DNA of 64,000 nt from Lepiota brunneoincarnata (lineage: Eukaryota; Basidiomycota; Agaricomycetes; Agaricales; Agaricaceae). A program made the position numbers and the translations under genes. The DNA lies in the NCBI GenBank assembly GCA_023014365.1, contig JAEBUN010000016.1, forward strand, positions 310,001-374,000, given 5' to 3'. Below are positions 25,346 to 36,027 of this stretch, piece by piece (position 1 is the stretch's first letter; each line of letters begins with the position of its first letter). Below the pieces are notes generated by a model. It did not search any database, was not told the origin of the DNA, and worked only from the letters and a program-made list of their open reading frames with translations.

Positions 25346-26503
25346 CTATACTTTTTCGGTGCTCTCCCGACGCCCGCCAACTGCCCTGCCGATTGCGACT
25401 TGATAAATAATCAGCACAGATGCGAACGACTGGAAATCGTTGATGATCAGGGCAAAAATTTAAAAAAGAATTAATCGCCGGATATCAAAAAGTGGGTAAA
25501 AGGTCTACCTGGCACGTGACTGCTATGAACACAGCGACTGTTCCAAAGAATTTATCCGTTCCAACACCAATAGCCGCAGCAACCGTAATAGGGATATTGA
25601 CGGCGGCAGATTGCCATAGAATCCCGACCAAGCGGAGATGGCGCATACTGGCTACTGGAGCTTTCGCTATTGGCGCCGAGTCAGAGTCGACAGTGGCGAT
25701 CTGAGCCAAGTATCTCTTCACCAAGCGCCTGTGTAGAAGGAGGCGGATGACGATAAAAAAGGTGGCAAAGAAGTTAAGGAGGGTGTTGGATCCTAGGGCT
25801 ATGGCTTTGAGAAGGGATGAGAAAGGTTTGAGGTGTTGGGCGTCGAGCATCAGTGTCACGGCTCCAGTGAAGCCTGAGGCTTTGTGGTCTGGTTAGTATG
25901 GGAGGCTGCATATTATCCCTCTAATCACATACTTGTTGTTGTTATCCAGAGGCATAGGGGAAAGAGCCAGAAGATATTCTGCCATCGAGAACGTGTGGTC
26001 TCTAGAGCCTTCTGAACCATATAGCACCGCCACACCTTGGGAGTGTTAGCGGACATCCGCAGAGGAATCAGATCACCACCTACCAGGAGCCCATCAACTA
26101 AACCTGCAATGAGTACTGGTATCAGGCAACCAAGGAAGGTCAGAACGGTAATCGCTTCTTGGATCATCTTGGTATCACCCGGAACGAACGTAGAGGGAAG
26201 ATAGTACCAAAGAAAACAAACTATCACCAGGATAGTATTGCCTATGAGAAGAGCAGTGACATATCCTCTTAGAATCTCTCTGTGCACCTCTTTCCCAGCC
26301 GACGACAATAAAGAAAGACAAATGGTCCCGAGCACGAGCGATCCGCCGTAGAAAGTAGCAGCGACGGTCGAGCCAATACCCCATGACATATCAGAGTGCA
26401 CAACACATGAGAGTAATTGATCCGGGCAGTTTTGTAAGTGACATGGCTGGAGCTCGAGCCCGGTTCCGTTGGTGCCGTGAAGGAGGGGGGGAGAGGGCCT
26501 CAA
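25346..26503 (-). CDS. Tandem seven-TM protein, copy 2
   Basis: Paralogue of copy 1, highly alike along its length: CPDQLLSCVVHSD, FYGGSLVLGTICLSLLSSAG, LLIGNTILVIVCFLWYYLPS, VWRCYMVQKALETTRSRWQ, LGSNTLLNFFATFFIVIRLL, ILWQSAAVNIPITVAAAIG, and SFASVLIIYQVAIGRAVGG with stop at 25346. The ATG that matches the copy 1 start (26442-26444) is out of frame here because of one extra base just after it. The frame stays open upstream to the ATG at 26503 (MRPSPPLLHGTNGTGLELQP). The protein would therefore gain about 25 N-terminal residues, unless the extra base is an error. It has the same intron pattern as copy 1. Function unknown. Confidence 0.68.
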
Positions 26504-26740
26504 GGGGCTGCCAGCAGGACTTGAAGGGAGATGGTGAAGAGGCTCACTGACGGTCCCCTTCTTCTTCTTTGAGGAGCGATGTGTACACCTATTTCGACCC
26601 CATCACGGGGCGCCGTGTGAGCCGAGCGAGTCCGATGATCACTATATACTTGGATTTACCTCTCATTGGAGGTGGCTCATCTGCCACAATGAATTCCAGT
26701 ACAGGGGCTGTGTTGCGCGGGGAGCTCACAGGCTGACATG

Positions 26741-26762
26741 TTGTGATGTGTGACGTGTGACG
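26741..26762. promoter_or_regulatory. TGATGTGTGACGTGTGAC element upstream of tandem copy 2
   Basis: The same CRE-like unit as upstream of copy 1, here as overlapping TGATGTGTGAC and TGACGTGTGAC, about 240 bases upstream of the copy 2 start. Surrounding bases (a Gln/Gly-rich-looking stretch with CAGGGGCTGTG) also match the copy 1 upstream region, so the promoter was duplicated with the gene. Confidence 0.35.
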
Positions 26763-27373
26763 GACAAACATGAATCTCCAACGAGGAGTTTCACGAGTTG
26801 TTGTTGGTGATTACCGCACATGCTCAGAGGACCGAACAGCGTCGGGCTTAGGATTCCCATGGAGGTGCCTGGCCCCCTTACCCTCCCATCCGCGTCAGAG
26901 TCCTAGAGCATGCCTCTTCCGAAATCGGGACTCCATGTCCTCCCAATCCACTAGTCCTTCAGCTCCGCCGACCAACGTCCGAATTTTAAATGTCTTGAAT
27001 CTACAGAGCAGGCGAGCCATCGGATGTAGATCCAATGGGCCTTCCGAATCGGTAACATATGCAAAACCACTGATGAATGTACCTGCGCCCCTGACTTCAC
27101 TAGACCCGCGGGTCCAAAAACCGTAGGTCGCTCAATATGGGCTTTCACCGAATTCGCGCACTAGTCGAGCATGAATTTTGCAACTGCTCCAAAACCGCGA
27201 GGACTCCAACTGCCACAACCGGGAGCCGTCCAAATCGGCTTCCACGCCTGAGAGACGCGAAGCAAAGGATGATAAAACAACGGACGATGATAAGCCTACA
27301 CTAGAAATTGGTTGATTGAATCACATCACATAAAGGCTAAAGGCAGACTTGAGTTATTCTTTTCGAGCCTTTA

Positions 27374-27949
27374 CTATGTCCCAACCTTCACGCTCAGCCA
27401 AACCTCCGCCGTTGCCTCCCAGTCCGACTCTTGCCCAGGCCAACTCCATTTCCGCCCAACCAATATTTATAGCAGTACGCCTACGAAGCCTGCCTAAACT
27501 ATGAGCGACGCGTGCGCGCTATGCTATGCATCGCCTTGGATACGTTATGACGATGGGAATTGACTTACATACCTTCTTTGACGAGCTTTCAATCTGGCTG
27601 GAAGAGAATGGTATGTTCTCATTATCTTTAAAAGGCCCCCCGGTGTGATCCAAATTCATTGTAGGATTTGCCTAACCAGTGCCATTTCCGTGCCATACGG
27701 CCGAAAGTTGTTTTCTCATTGTCCAGAGGTTATTACCTTCAGTTCTTCAGATGACAGGCTACCATTGCTTGATCCACGCTACCTGCGCTTGCATGCCACG
27801 TGTGCCCAGGTTGTACACTTTTCCGGAGCGGGGGAATACCTTGATGGCATATTCGGAGATCTGGAAGATATGAGAGTGCTGTCGAAGGTTGGGTCATCTG
27901 CAGAGGTGCTCACTTATGCATTAGTGAGGCATACAGGTGTGGTCATGTA
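27374..27949 (+). pseudogene. Internally deleted copy of the HNH-domain gene at 40138-41468
   Basis: Begins MSQPSRSAKPPPL, matching MSQHSRPAKPPPL of the full gene. It has a frame shift and an in-frame stop in the NQYLWQSAYNACLDYE region (TGG to TAG at Trp). At about 27523 it jumps directly to the sequence matching residues after GADIHRLENVMT, so the middle, including the whole HNH motif, is missing (about 750 bases). The 3' part is well preserved: LSIWLEE, the intron at about 27609-27665, then SSDDRLPLLDPRYLRLHATC, FSGAGEYLDGIFGDLEDMRV and GSSAEVLTYALVRHTGVVM with stop at 27949. The 3' flank to about 28080 also resembles the flank of the full gene, so it arose as a DNA duplication and not by retroposition (the intron is kept). 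Confidence 0.82.
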
Positions 27950-28274
27950 GATTTGCCCCGCAGAGCCATCGAGCCTCTTGATATGACCCTTCAAATGATC
28001 ATCAGATGAGGTCAGTATATTTTCCTGGGTTTCGATAGTACAGACATGCTCTGTGTGTAGCACCTGGCCAGAGGTGCGCCCACTCTCTGGATCCTTCGAT
28101 TTTTTAGCTGGCCCTCTCTCATTATCTCTGGTCCTCTTCCTCTCTGATCACCAGGCACACATCTGGATCGTCCCTTCGCTTGCTTGAGGAGGCCCCTGCG
28201 ACCTGTCAAAGTTACTCGAACACATGGTAACTCTCTCTCCTTTCCCCTTTTCCCTCATCTGGAATCTTCAATCC

Positions 28275-29361
28275 TCAAAAGCTGCCTCGTGGTGATAATG
28301 CTTCAGGATTGTTCTCTTCCGCCTTGAGGGACTCCCGTTGCTCGCCAATCGCCCTGCCCATTGCGACTTGGTGGATAATCAGTACAGTAGCAAATGACTG
28401 TCAACGCAAGTCATATCAGATAAGTCGGTGCATGACACCATGACAACAATTCATTCACCTGGCATGTGACGACTACAAATGTGATGGCCGCCGCGAAATT
28501 ACTGTCCATCGCAACTTCAATGGCTGCGGCGATGCTGATAGGGACGTTTACTGCAGCAGACTGTAGCAGTATCCTCACAATATGAAGATGACGCATGGTC
28601 GTCGCTTCACGGCCTATGCATGTTTGAACTAAACGCCTGTGTAGAAGTAAACGAGTTGTAATATAGGACGTTGCAAAGAGGTTGAGGAGAATATTAGATC
28701 CAAAAGCTGTAGCTTTGAGCAGCGGGGCTTTGGCATTTTCCATGTTGACTATTGCACCCCCAACAAGACCTGTGGCTTTGCACCCGTCAATAATCAAGTC
28801 GCGTGTTGGATTCAGAAACCCTGAGCAATACCTATCGTCACCACCCAGAGACACAAGGGAATTGCCCAGAAGATGTTCTGCCATGGAGACCGCCTCGCCT
28901 CCAGGGCCTTGTGAACCATGTGACATCGCCAGACCTTGAAGTATACGTGAGAAGGGCCTACAAATAATTAATACAGTGCTTCAATCGCTCACAAGAAGCC
29001 CGTCCACCAGAGCTGCAATGAACACTGGGAGGATGTCATCAAACACCGTCAAAGTGTCAATTATCTTCCTGATCTCCTGGGCATTTTTCGACGCAAATAT
29101 AGGGAGGGCATAGTACCAAACGAAATAACCAATCACAAGGATGGTGTTGCCTAAGAGGAGAGCAAAAATGTATGCTCGTAGTAGCTTTCGGTGTGGTGAT
29201 ACCTCTCTCTCTGCCGAAGACAAGAGGGAGAGGCAGATCACCCCAAGAACTAGCGATCCGCCGTAAAATGTTATACCAATGGTTTGACTGATTCCCCACA
29301 CCATGTCCGAGTACATAACACAAGCAAGTGACCCATGGCCTGAGCAATGTTGAAAAGCCAT
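28275..29361 (-). CDS. Tandem seven-TM protein, copy 3
   Basis: More diverged paralogue of copies 1 and 2: starts MAFQHCSGHGSLACVMYSD at 29361. It has FYGGSLVLGVICLSLLSSAE, LLLGNTILVIGYFVWYY, LPVFIAALVDGLLV, then VWRCHMVHKALEARRSPWQ, FGSNILLNLFATSYITTRLL, ILLQSAAVNVPISIAAAIE, ITFVVVTCQ and SFATVLIIHQVAMGRAIGEQ, ending SPRGSF at 28275. All exons join in phase (introns near 28990-28937, 28828-28771 and 28455-28393). About seven membrane passes. Its spacing from copy 2 is taken up by the deleted HNH-gene copy. Function unknown. Confidence 0.7.
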
Positions 29362-29899
29362 GTCTGACAGAAGAGGGGAGCTGGGATCGTGTCGGCGTGT
29401 GGGTGGCGTCTGGTAACCGTGCGAGGACCGGGTTTTTATCTTGAAGGGCAGCCTGACGACAGCTTGAGAGATTCATCACACTTTATTATCGTTCCACGAC
29501 ACAGACACATACACACCCTGACGGCGCGATGTCAGCGCCCTAGTCATCGTGAACCTAGGGTGTTAAAAAAATCATTATGCCTAATTCACACCCATTCTGT
29601 CTGTTTCCTTCAAGTTTTTTTAATCATTTCACGTGATGTTTACACTACTCTCTGCCGACCAGCTTCTCTGTTCTTGGTGTTTGGCCTACGCAATGATTGG
29701 AAGAATGAGAAGAAGAGCACATCTTCCAGGAATACACGCACCCCGCATTGACAGTTATGATGCTTACAGCTTAGGGTAATATTGATGCGCCAGCCGTCAT
29801 TATAGTAGCGTTGTTGTTTTGGGAATTAGTGATATGTAACCTAATAATAGCCCCTTTGAAAGTACAAGAACATGATCCTATTGAACGACCGAAGGATAG

Positions 29900-30140
29900 A
29901 ATACCTGGTACGCGGGAGCAGTGTTCATACCAATATTCCTGTGAATGCAGTGATTGTGACAGGAATGTACACTGCGGTGGACTGTAGCAGTATCCCTTAT
30001 GATCTGGAGATGTCGTGTGGTGGGAAAATCATCGCCAGAGGCACATTTTCATCGTGCGTCTATGTAGAAATAAGCGAATGACAGTATGTGATGTGGCGAA
30101 AAAATTGTGGATGATGTTGCAAGCCAACGCGTGATGTGTC
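29900..30140 (-). pseudogene. Decayed fourth copy of the tandem seven-TM gene
   Basis: Read on the minus strand, 30140-30060 gives NIIHNFFATSHTVIRLFLHR, matching NTLLNFFATFYIIIRLLLHR of copy 1. After a frame change, 30000-29930 gives GILLQSTAVYIPVTITAFTG, matching GILLQSAAVNIPITVAAAIG. The two pieces are in different frames and no flanking exons were recognised. It lies about 550 bases upstream of copy 3, so it is not at the regular spacing of the others. Confidence 0.7.
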
Positions 30141-30916
30141 TGTCACCTGCTTCTACCAGTTTGATTCCCGCTCATCTTGACATGATATATTCGGTCGAGC
30201 GTCCAACCCCTTGGTTCTCAGTCGCCACTGTGGGCCTAAGAAACCGAGGAGACGCCGGCGGGGGCGATACGATTAGTTATGTTGACCAGCGTTATAAATT
30301 ATAATTTTCAGTTCCTACAAGGAGTTCGTATTAGTTAGGCGTTTCCACCCCTCCTGCAACGCCTAGTGCTCAAACGCGGAAGAGGGATCTCTGTTGGGCC
30401 TTTGCACTTCCAGTTGGAATCCCTAGGAGTGTGACGTTCACAGTGATTAATTCAAATGTAAGGTAAAATGAATAGCTCATCAGTGAGGGTATTGGATCCC
30501 TCCCAGTTGTATGTTTTCTTACAGTGGAACATCAAGCACCTCCTAGCAGGGGCGGTTCCGCAAATAAGGGCAATAGACAGGTAAGGATTTTTGCTTCAGT
30601 AATTGGACCCTCTCAACAATGCGATGACGTAGAAAGGCAGGAGTTGGTGTATTCTGTCGCTCAGCCACGATAGGATACAGTAAGCGGATTGTTATCGGGA
30701 CACTTCAATCAACGACTCACGGAAGGGGTCGAGACCTGCCACCCATATCGGGGACCCAGGCCTGAGAACTAGATGAGGTGGATAGTCAATCTTTTCTGTG
30801 AGTATTCGGTGCGGAGTCACGACTGAGAGATGGGTTTGGGTGATGGCCTCGTTCCGTAGAAGTTGGTCTCTATCCTATCAAACCCAAGTCAGTCCCCCGC
30901 AAGGTACCAAATGGTC
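30141..30916. other. Intergenic stretch, nothing recognised
   Basis: Lies between the decayed TM copy and the 3' end of the NACHT gene. It may contain unrecognisable upstream exons of the decayed copy. No long open frame, repeat or motif was identified. Confidence 0.35.
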
Positions 30917-33063
30917 TTATAGATCGCCTACATTTGGGTTTAACAGCCAGAGGACAAACGCCGCATAATTGATGAAGTCGTTATGGTTGCTACTGCTCAG
31001 ATAACCATGGTAGAGGACATGAAATTTAATGTGAGCGAGGAGGTCGTAGCGTTGCTCAAGTTTCAGTGAAATTGGAGGCGCGAGGCGAACGCCAAATCCA
31101 CCCGCGTAGGGTAGAAGTTGGAGTGCCCAGTGTCGCTTTGCCTCATTGAAGATCCTGCATGCAATATCGACTTGAGAATTGGGCCAGGATAGGGCGATGC
31201 CACGAATATGAGGGGCGGGTTGGTCTACGACGTATGAGTTCAAAACGAATCTTGGTAGAGGGAGAGAGGCATACTTGTATCGTTTGCTTGTTGCAGCACT
31301 CGGAAATAGCATTGCCATACCTTGGTACTGGCCTCAATTGTGTTAATTGAGAAGTTGTGTGACCGATTGGGATCCCGAAGATAATCGGCAAAGGAAGCGT
31401 GATAACAAGACAGATGAGAGACATGGGCCTCGTTCGGGGGAGGGATATGGAGGACCGAATGGAGTTTCTGAGGGCACCATATGCGACGTTTTGTTTCAGG
31501 GCCAGGAGGTTACAGGCCTGTAGGAACGGGACATGTATCCGAGGTGCAACGCCATTTGTCAAGATAATGCAATAGCCCAGGAGAAGCTCCATCGCCTGTA
31601 GAGACGCACGCGGAACACTGGAAAGAATCCGAGTGTAGAAAACATCGAGGATGGCGAGCGGGTTATCGTCTTCCGTGCTGTGTTTCGTTTCCTTGAGGAA
31701 AGAAAGGAAGTACTCTAGTTGAGAAACGGGGTCGCCAAGATTGATGTCGTCGATGAAGCGAATTACAGTGGACGCAAAGATGAAAAGACCCGACGCCGCG
31801 CCAGCTATAATGAGTAGTTGGGTTTCAGTAGGCCATTGTGAGCCCGATGGAACGGAATAAGGGTATCTCTGACTAATGTCGTTAAACTCGCTCCGCAGGT
31901 AGCGTTCGACGTCATCGCACGCTTTCAGTAGAGTCGATAGGAATATGTTCTTCCCAGTAGCTATTCATGAGATTGAGACTCGAGAATTTGACCTTCAAGT
32001 GAGGTTCAGGGCGACTTGCAATGATCCAGATGAGGGGTACTGTGGGGAACTGGGATACGAAAGTGCCAATCAGCTCGACAATTTCACACTGGGCCCTTTC
32101 GTCTTCACATTCATCTAGGCCGTCAAGTAATATTGCTTGATCCTTGTCTCCTGTATCAATATTTCGCGAAGCGAAGGGTTCCACAATAAGGTTTTTGAAC
32201 TGTTCACTCAAGCCCTTCTCGAGGAGCCTAGGATCGGCAACCATTCGTTGTTTGATGTATGTTTGGTAGGATGGGAATCGGGTGGCCAGCTGGTAAGCAA
32301 GTGTGGTAAAGGCTCGTTTGGCATTGTTCCGACGGTTGGGACGTGAGAAGAATAGAGTGGCCGCTAGCAAATTGGTTTCGTGTTCCGACTCTGCGAGAGT
32401 CTGCATTATCGCCGACTTTCCGACTCCTGCTGGACCATATAACCAGAGGAATTCTTCTCCCGCTTCTGGTCGTGGAGCCAAGGCCAAAATCCTCTTCCTG
32501 ATGGCTATACGAGTGAGAGGATGACAGCAAGGAGGGGGGTCCCGCTCAGAAGAGTCGAATTCAGATCCAGGCATGACATGATCAGCGAGCCATAGTAGAG
32601 CTACAATAAGATGTCAGCAAGGCCACTGCAAATAATCCTGATCACCCTTACGGCTAGGGCCCGGCTCAGGCTGGGTAGCATGTAATACTCCAATACTATT
32701 AAAGACCGAATTGTTTACAATAAAATGTTGAGCATTAGCAAAGAACCCTGATTGTCCTGTTGGATGATTGGACTCTGTTCAGTGATGACGGTCAATGTCT
32801 ACATTTGAACTAGCTGCTAGCAGCTACTTACCCATATTCGGTCCCTGGGATTGCGTCTCGGGGTCCGGGCCATGTGTGGCAACAGCCTCCTTTTCGTTGT
32901 TCTCTGTCAGCCAGGGGCGGTTGCACCCCAATTTTGCCTGGTTTTTGTTCCAAGCGCAATGGGTCACTGTGATCTAGAATAGGGTGATGAAAGGGAGAGA
33001 AGGTATTTACAATTAATGCAACTTACCCGGGAGCTCGTCTGACTGATGTTCAATCAAGCTCAT
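30917..33063 (-). CDS. NACHT-domain (NLR-like, STAND) protein
   Basis: Family role: STAND NTPases, proposed fungal counterparts of NLR immune or incompatibility receptors. Start ATG at 33063 (MSLIEHQSDELP). Short exons follow, including FFANAQHFIVNNSVFNSIG (32700-32760), and then the exon starting ALLWLADHV. The NACHT domain has DSSERDPPPCCHPLTR, the P-loop LYGPAGVGKSAI, FFSRPNRRNNAKRAFTTLAY, Walker B AILLDGLDECED and IIASRPEPHL. The C-terminal half includes SGLFIFASTVIRFI, LDVFYTRIL and SCYHASFADYLRDPNRSHNF, then VDIACRIFNEAKRHWALQLL, as in this class. There are no WD, TPR or ankyrin repeats. About 640 residues. At 31465-31467 one A is missing after YGALR, so the continuation KLHSVLHIPPPNEAHVSH is in another frame. 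One homopolymer base would repair it. Confidence 0.82.
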
Positions 33064-33284
33064 AGTCCAAGTCAGCGAATGGGGAGGGGTGTATGGTCCA
33101 AAGCATAAGTCGAGCCTTAAATAAGGCGCAAATTCCCGCCACTTGGTTGCATATTGACTGATATTGATTGATTGTTGGGAGTAATCGCAATTCATTTTCC
33201 CATGGTACTGACAAGTGAAGGAATTTGCACGTGACTCGTGCAAAACGACGCTATTGATCCGGAAGCGCTTCCACCTGCTGCAAA

Positions 33285-34095
33285 ATGTCACTGCTAAGCA
33301 GGTTGCTCCATGTGTTCAGAAGGCCTGTGAGTATTACTGCTACACTATAGACCATCCCAGCTAGATAACATGCCCCTTCTAGATACGCTGCATAGGCAGA
33401 GATTTGGAAGGTCTATTCCATACCCCTAGTATCGAAAAGGCACGGAATTGAAAAGTTCATGTAGGAAATAGATTCTATGAACACCCAAGCGTCTCGGATG
33501 GTTTGTCCACAGTCTATTTTTTCAATTTCGAGCGAACGTCTGAGCGAGCCTTGATCACAGATCCACGCCGGACGAAGCGGACCGTCCAGTACAAGAGCCC
33601 GGAAGACGTTTGGCACTACATCGGGGGTGGGAAGCGATTGCCTGGTGTGTGACTTCTTTCATTCTCTTTTACATTCCGACTGAGATTCCCGTCCCAGTTC
33701 AATGGAGTATGTGGTTGTCGCACACCCGGAGACACCCACCCACGCTCGAAGTACGCTCTCACTCCCAACGCCCACTATGCTCAAGTATCACTGATTTACG
33801 AGCGTAGGAACTACAACAAGACTTAGAACGCAAACGGAGGGTACTTGCGAACGCAGCATTGATCGAGGCCCGAGATCAAAAAGAAAGGGAAGCACGGTTG
33901 AGGATAGAACAGAGCTTGGTGGAGGAAAACGCACGGCGGGGACGAATAGGAAGGTCTCAAATAGCGGCTGAATCTGAATCCCAACGACAGCCGCAGAAGC
34001 ACGAAAACCAAGATATCATGAAACGGTCTTCCACTGTTCCCATCGTCGATGGACCTGAGTCATGGTCGCCCACAGCAAGACATCGAGGAGAGTAG
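33285..34095 (+). CDS. NDUFAF2: Complex I assembly factor, NDUFAF2/mimitin-like
   Basis: Family role: mitochondrial chaperone for late assembly of respiratory complex I, related to subunit NDUFA12. Start ATG at 33285 (MSLLSRLLHVFRRP, a basic mitochondrial-type N-terminus). Exons join in phase: the GRDLEG exon (33381-33408) to NRFYEHPSVSD (33462 on), then RRTKRTVQYKSPEDVWHYIG with GGKRLP, then VQWSMWLSHTRRHPPTLE, then ELQQDLERKRRVLANAALIE followed by ARDQKEREARLR and a basic tail ending at 34095. The motifs DLEGNRFYE, YIGGGKRLP, QWSMWLSHTR and PPTLEELQ are diagnostic of this family. Introns are 50-60 bases. The segment FERTSERALITD may be partly intronic. It is divergent from the NACHT gene, with 221 bases between start codons. 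Confidence 0.8.
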
Positions 34096-34468
34096 TTGCA
34101 AGGATGGGGTGATTTCAAACCACGCGGTCGATCAACTGGGTTTACCCCTCGACGGAGGAAGTGCCAGCAGTTCGTAGTCTCAGTCATCGTTTACTTGCTC
34201 TGGCAATCATTGGGGCACGTACGTTCTACATAATCCTAATGAATACCTGTCTTCCAGTGGCTGATGTTTCTGGTATCATCGAAGACTAGGGACATCAATG
34301 GTGGCGAGTCCTCGGATTCAGCGCCCCTCATGACCAGGGATCGGGTAAGAATCTCTACGGGGTGCCAAATCCACTGTCAATGGGGGAAATTTACAAAATA
34401 ATACGACTCGTAACATCTACGGATAGAGGGGTCCAGTCCAACAAACCCAAATGCTAGCACCACCCGAC

Positions 34469-35284
34469 CTATCCTTGTCGCTCAAGGTCCTGACGGTTGG
34501 TCAAGTCGACGTACATCCCGCTCCCAGTGACGTTGATCGAATTGTTTACGGTGCTAGTAAACATCCGACCTCCAACACTGTGGTACTCTCCTCCATCAAT
34601 CACAACTGTACGAGAAAAGTGGGAACCGGGAGCTCTACAACTAGAAAAGAACTCTTGGGCGTGGGCGGAAGTCCGACGCCAGTCAGGGTCGGTGTCGCTA
34701 ACAGTTGTGTTCTGGGTGTGACCGGGGACCGCTGTCTCAGCATCATAGTATGGCGGAGGGGCGAATGGGCCTTGGGTGTGGGTATTCCAGTGCACTGACT
34801 GCATTTGGTTGAAATTTTGGGCGAGTCTGAGTTCTTGCCTCCTATTTTCGTATTCTGTCCTGTAAAGTTCTCTCTCTTGTTCCGCTCTGAACCACTGCCG
34901 TTCTCGTTCTGCTCTGAAACGCTCTTGTCCTGCTCTGAAACGCTCCCATTCCCGTTCTGCTCTACAGCGCTCTCGTTCTTGTTCTGCTCTGCAGCGCTCT
35001 AGCTCTTGTTCTACTCTGCGACGTTCCCGTTCTCGTTCTTGGTGGCTGGTGCTGGGTGCCGTACTGAAGGGAAATGGTGAGCTGACAACAAATTTACCGA
35101 CACATTGCGGTCGACCGTTGGCGTCTGCGACGTAGTCCTCTCGGACCCAGACACCGTCTTGGAAAGTCGTGTGGGATGATGTTACCCCTGGGGGTAGGTA
35201 CATGGCGTTCGTTGGCGCTATGTTCCCTTGGAAGGAACCATCGATGTGGATTTGAGATCCTGTGTGGTCTGGCGCACTTGTCAT
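34469..35284 (-). CDS. Coiled-coil protein with C-terminal NSINVTG motif
   Basis: Single exon of 271 residues, start MTSAPDHTGSQIHIDGSF at 35284. The N-terminal block MYLPPGV..FQDGVWVREDYVADANG resembles MSPGST..IQNGRWTTEDIVASANG of the gene at 48167. The middle (about 95-165) is a charged ER/EQ-rich helix of repeated RAEQERERC-type units. The C-terminus is GGRMFTSTVNNSINVTGSGM followed by YVDLTN, which has the same shape as the ends of the genes at 48167 and 49795. It lies upstream of, and in tandem with, the NACHT gene, separated by the NDUFAF2 gene on the other strand. No known domain. A role as a partner of the NACHT protein is only a hypothesis (see findings). Confidence 0.6.
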   Translation of the reverse strand: MTSAPDHTGSQIHIDGSFQGNIAPTNAMYLPPGVTSSHTTFQDGVWVREDYVADANGRPQCVGKFVVSSPFPFSTAPSTSHQERERERRRVEQELERCRAEQERERCRAEREWERFRAGQERFRAERERQWFRAEQERELYRTEYENRRQELRLAQNFNQMQSVHWNTHTQGPFAPPPYYDAETAVPGHTQNTTVSDTDPDWRRTSAHAQEFFSSCRAPGSHFSRTVVIDGGEYHSVGGRMFTSTVNNSINVTGSGMYVDLTNRQDLERQG

Positions 35285-36027
35285 GTTAGGGAAACGCTGA
35301 GTTATGAGGTGGTGTTGTGTGGGAGGAAACCTTGAGCTGCGGGTCTTGGAGTGAGTGGCTCATTTTTATGCTTGCGCGGAGTTTTATAGTTATTGTGTGG
35401 CGATGTTGAGTGTTGGCGAGTTGATTAAAGTATCGTAATCTTCACCACGTTGCGCAACACTTTGACCACCTGCCTGATTGTTTCCTCGCGCCTTGGCACT
35501 CGTTCCCCTACGATCCAGGTGCCAGCAGGGCGGTGTTTCTGTGGCCCAGATTCAAATAATAATGCCGAGGCCTAGTTGAGTTAATGGCAGTTTTGAATAC
35601 AATCAGGGGCTTAACCCCTTACGCGCATCTAGAGAAGACTGAAACCATGCATACTTAGTCAATCTTCCGACAATTGTTCCTGCATTTGCGAACGCCTGGA
35701 CCTACAATTACGTTGCGGGCGATTGCACAAAGTCGATGCAAAGTGTACGAAAGGCCATGCTTGGGAGTGTCCGTTGGCGGCCCGGAGGCCTGGGTTTTGA
35801 CTTGGCAGGTATATAGGAGTAACTCTGTATTGGTTGCTCATGCCACGAGTTGTGGTAGATATGAGTGGTAAGACTTGCCACAGAGCGTTTCTATGGTGGA
35901 AGAATGAAGTTCATTTATGTAAAGCTAGGACTGCGAACGGAAACGATCATAATGTTTGGAGCGGATGATGCAGCCAAACAGATCATCGGGCCTGAGCACG
36001 TAGGCGAGGAAATACATTTCGCTGCCG

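Noticed and set aside
25169..25474. Lys/Asn/Gln-rich plus-strand frame
   Set aside because: It is generated by the A-rich ACAAA/AGACAA tract and runs into the last exon of TM copy 2 on the opposite strand.
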